A stretch of 6,506 nt of DNA. Source: JBLHUT01 sp047629975 (GTDB taxonomy: Bacteria; Pseudomonadota; Alphaproteobacteria; Rhodobacterales; Rhodobacteraceae). The stretch covers positions 1 through 6,506 of the forward strand of contig JBLHUT010000204.1 in NCBI GenBank assembly GCA_047629975.1, in the 5' to 3' direction. The position numbers were made by a program, and so were the translations under genes. The notes under the pieces are model-generated. The model did no database searches and had not been told where the DNA came from. It was given only the letters and a program-made list of their open reading frames with translations. Shown in pieces: positions 4,271-6,506 of the stretch. The first letter of the stretch is position 1. The number at the start of each line of letters is the position of its first letter.

Positions 4271-5805
4271 GTGGATAGCTCCGGCATTGGGATGCCTGCG
4301 GCGGTTACGATATCGCCGTTAGAGATGATCATTGCGGCGCGTTCCAGATCGGGCGCAAGGTAACGGTCTTCGCCCAAAGTTGCGACGTCTTCGCGGACCC
4401 GTGTGACGACACGCTGCAAGGCGCCGCTCGTTTTCAGGGGAGCGCGGAAGTCAATACCCTGTGCCGCGCAGAGCAGCTCAACCCCAAGAATGACCTCAAG
4501 GTTTGTGATCATCTGACCCAAGCGACGTGCGCCATGCGCGGCCATGCTGACGTGGTCTTCTTGGTTGGCAGAGGTCGGTGTACTGTCGGTCACACATGGG
4601 TTAGCCAGATGCTTGTTCTCACTCATTAACGCGGCGGTTGTGACTTCAGCGATCATATAGCCGCTGTTTAGACCCGGATTGGGCGTGAGGAACGGCGGTA
4701 GATTGAAACTGAGAACTGGATCGACGATGAGCGCGACGCGGCGCTGAGCAATGGCCCCGATTTCGGCAATCGCCAGCGCAATCATATCCGCGGCAAAGCC
4801 TACGGGTTCGGCATGAAAGTTGCCGCCTGAAACGATTAAATCGGCACCGACCAGAACCAACGGGTTATCAGTTGCAGCGTTGGCCTCAATCTCAAGCGTG
4901 CGGGAGGCCATGCGCAAAACATCCATCGCGGCGCCTGTGACCTGTGGCTGGCAGCGGATGCAATAGGGGTCTTGCACGCGGGCATCATCGACTATGTGGC
5001 TGTCGCGGATTTCGGAGCCAGCAAGCAGGGCACGCATGGTTTCGCCTGCCTCGATCTGGCCACGGTGCCCGCGAAGCGCGTGGATTTCGGGCTGCAAGGG
5101 GGCGGTGGACCCCATGATCGCGTCAGTCGAAAGCGCAGATGTGATCAGGGCCGTATGTGCCGCACGCCAAGCGCCGAACAGTCCGGCAAGGGCGAAAGCA
5201 GTGGAGAATTGCGTGCCGTTGATCAGTGCCAGCCCTTCTTTTGGGCCAAGCGCGACGGGGGTTAATCCTGCGGCGGACAGAGCCTTGGCGCCTGACATGA
5301 TCTGCCCGCCAAACTCGGCCTCGCCGTGACCCATCATCGCAGCGGCCATGTGGGCGAGGGGTGCCAGATCGCCCGAGGCACCGACAGAGCCTTGTGCGGG
5401 AATGACCGGAGTGACTCCTTTGTCGAGCATCGCCTCGATCAAATTTACAATCTCAAGGCGAACGCCAGATGCACCGCGCCCGAGGCTCAATAGTTTGAGC
5501 GCCATCAATAGCCGTGCGTGACGGCGTGGGATTGCGGGGCCGACGCCGCAGCAATGCGAGAGGATCAGGTTGCGCTGCAATGTTGCGGTGTCTTTGGAAG
5601 CAATTTTGACCGACGCCAACTTGCCGAAGCCCGTGTTCACGCCGTAAACCGCATCGGTTCCGGACACGGCCTTGGCGATACAGGCGTGCGCCCGCTCGAT
5701 AGCGGGATGACAGGCGGGATCAAGGCGGACCGCTGCCTCTGACCTATAGATTTTCGACAAATCATCAAGTGTCACTGCGCCGGGTGTGAGGGTAAGTGTG
5801 GTCAC
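4267..5805 (-). CDS. hutH: Histidine ammonia-lyase (histidase)
   Basis: HutH (512 residues) removes ammonia from L-histidine to give trans-urocanate, the committed first step. It uses a 4-methylideneimidazole-5-one group formed autocatalytically from Ala143-Ser144-Gly145, here within GSVGASGDLAPL. Other active-site residues known from Pseudomonas putida histidase are present at matching positions: Tyr54 in YGVNTGFG, His84, Asn196, Tyr281 and Arg284 in YCIRCQPQ, Phe330 and Glu416 in NQEDH. Length is normal. I place the start at the GTG at 5805-5803, not at an ATG 27 codons upstream. The GTG is preceded by GGAGG at ideal spacing, gives the expected N-terminus (MTTLTLTPG), and overlaps the hutI stop by four bases (GTGA). 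The longer start would overlap hutI by over 80 bases and adds an Arg-rich stretch without family character. Confidence 0.98.
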   Translation of the reverse strand: MTTLTLTPGAVTLDDLSKIYRSEAAVRLDPACHPAIERAHACIAKAVSGTDAVYGVNTGFGKLASVKIASKDTATLQRNLILSHCCGVGPAIPRRHARLLMALKLLSLGRGASGVRLEIVNLIEAMLDKGVTPVIPAQGSVGASGDLAPLAHMAAAMMGHGEAEFGGQIMSGAKALSAAGLTPVALGPKEGLALINGTQFSTAFALAGLFGAWRAAHTALITSALSTDAIMGSTAPLQPEIHALRGHRGQIEAGETMRALLAGSEIRDSHIVDDARVQDPYCIRCQPQVTGAAMDVLRMASRTLEIEANAATDNPLVLVGADLIVSGGNFHAEPVGFAADMIALAIAEIGAIAQRRVALIVDPVLSFNLPPFLTPNPGLNSGYMIAEVTTAALMSENKHLANPCVTDSTPTSANQEDHVSMAAHGARRLGQMITNLEVILGVELLCAAQGIDFRAPLKTSGALQRVVTRVREDVATLGEDRYLAPDLERAAMIISNGDIVTAAGIPMPELST

Positions 5806-6506
5806 GATGTGCCTCCGAATATGCGAGAATGTAGGGGATTGAAGCCGATGCGGTAGGCGAGTTCCGCTGGGTGTTTGACGTCCCAAACGGCGAGGTCGGC
5901 GCGCATACCTTTTTTAATGAGGCCAGTATCGTCAAGCCCAAGTGCAAGTGCCGCGTTGATGGTAGCACCACGCAGGGCCTCTTCTGGCGTCATGCGAAAC
6001 AGGGTGCAGCCCATGTTGAGCGCGAGCAACAACGAGTTGAGCGGTGACGAGCCTGGGTTGATGTCCGTGGCTAATGCCATGGGAACGCCATGCTTGCGCA
6101 GCAGATCAATCGGCGGCGCTTGGGTTTCGCGCAGGGTATAGAAGGCACCGGGCAAAATGACGGCAATGGTGCCTGCACCTGCCATGGCTTTGACGCCGAC
6201 TTCGTCGAGATATTCGATGTGATCTGCTGACAGTGCGCCGTAACTGGCGGCCAGATTGGCACCACCGATGTTGGACAGTTGCTCTGCGTGGAGTTTGACG
6301 GGTAGGCCCAATTTTCGTGCCACATCAAAGATCCGTGCGATTTGTGCGGGTTGGAAGGCGATGGCTTCGCAGAACCCGTCCACGGCATCGACCAGACCTT
6401 CAGCATGGGCGGCGCGGAGGGTTGGGATGCAAACATCGTCGATATAGACGTCATCACGACTTGCGTATTCAGCTGGTGTTGCGTGGGCGCCAAGGAAGGT
6501 GGTCTT
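5802..6506 (-). CDS. hutI: Imidazolonepropionase, C-terminal 234 residues (5' end beyond window)
   Basis: HutI hydrolyses imidazolonepropionate to N-formimino-L-glutamate, the third step of the pathway. It is a metal-dependent amidohydrolase-superfamily enzyme of about 400 residues, so roughly the last 60% is present. The frame is open to the right edge, beginning KTTFLGAHATPAEY, the conserved 'TFLGAHxxPxEY' of imidazolonepropionases. Further landmarks, numbered from the first visible residue, are LPVKLHAEQLSN with metal-ligand candidate His73, SADHIEYL with His96, and LATDINPGSSP with Asp148 as the probable metal/catalytic aspartate. The N-terminal HxH metal motif lies outside the window. 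The stop TGA overlaps the GTG start of hutH. A start at an internal GTG (6383) would cut through the conserved domain and is rejected. Confidence 0.96.
   Translation of the reverse strand, partial: KTTFLGAHATPAEYASRDDVYIDDVCIPTLRAAHAEGLVDAVDGFCEAIAFQPAQIARIFDVARKLGLPVKLHAEQLSNIGGANLAASYGALSADHIEYLDEVGVKAMAGAGTIAVILPGAFYTLRETQAPPIDLLRKHGVPMALATDINPGSSPLNSLLLALNMGCTLFRMTPEEALRGATINAALALGLDDTGLIKKGMRADLAVWDVKHPAELAYRIGFNPLHSRIFGGTS
5812..5816 (-). promoter_or_regulatory. Shine-Dalgarno site of hutH (decides a GTG start)
   Basis: GGAGG on the minus strand is separated by six bases from the GTG that overlaps the hutI stop. hutU has the same GGAGG with the same spacing, which supports this as the true histidase start. 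Confidence 0.85.

Noticed and set aside
5806..5886. Possible 27-residue N-terminal extension of histidase from an ATG at 5886
   Set aside because: It would overlap hutI by more than 80 bases, has no ribosome site like the GTG start's GGAGG, and adds residues absent from the known histidase N-terminus.
1..6506. CRISPR array, tRNA, rRNA or riboswitch
   Set aside because: No regularly spaced direct repeats, no tRNA cloverleaf and no ribosomal or riboswitch-like conserved stretches were seen by eye on either strand.

Overview
The window looks like an alphaproteobacterial replicon, most likely Rhodobacterales (Roseobacter group). This is inferred from the hut gene order, the protein sequences, the moderately high GC of the metabolic genes and the insertion-sequence remnants nearby. 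All supported genes lie on the minus strand. It splits into two very different halves.

Right part (about 1794-6506): the distal end of a histidine utilisation (hut) operon, transcribed right to left as hutI (3' part only, running off the right edge), hutH, hutG, hutU. Each junction is a 4-base stop/start overlap (GTGA or ATGA) with a clear GGAG/GGAGG ribosome binding site inside the preceding gene, so the four genes form one tightly coupled unit. HutH deaminates histidine to urocanate, HutU hydrates urocanate to imidazolonepropionate, HutI opens the ring to N-formiminoglutamate, and HutG releases formate from N-formylglutamate. An N-formylglutamate deformylase-type HutG implies the five-step route, which needs a formiminoglutamate deiminase (HutF). 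That gene, the regulator and the operon promoter are not here and are expected to the right.

Left part (about 1-1793): debris of mobile and accessory DNA. From right to left it holds a 190-bp AT-rich mini-element with IS6-type terminal inverted repeats (1535-1724) and the C-terminal part of an amidase-signature gene broken by a frameshift (992-1534). Next come the first ~120 bp of an IS6-family insertion sequence including the transposase N-terminus (863-984) and the 3' part of an N-6 DNA methylase-like gene (255-866), cut within its SAM-binding motif where it meets the IS remnant. A strong intrinsic terminator (222-247) and the start of a small antitoxin-like gene running off the left edge complete it. 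The amidase fragment sits between two IS6-type ends.

The hut operon is ordinary and well conserved. I see no convincing new biological system. The most interesting items are the 190-bp IS6-ended mini-element, the chimeric IS6/methylase junction, and the methylase-like protein, which lacks a visible catalytic NPPY motif where expected but ends in a perfect beta-clamp-binding motif (QLSLF).
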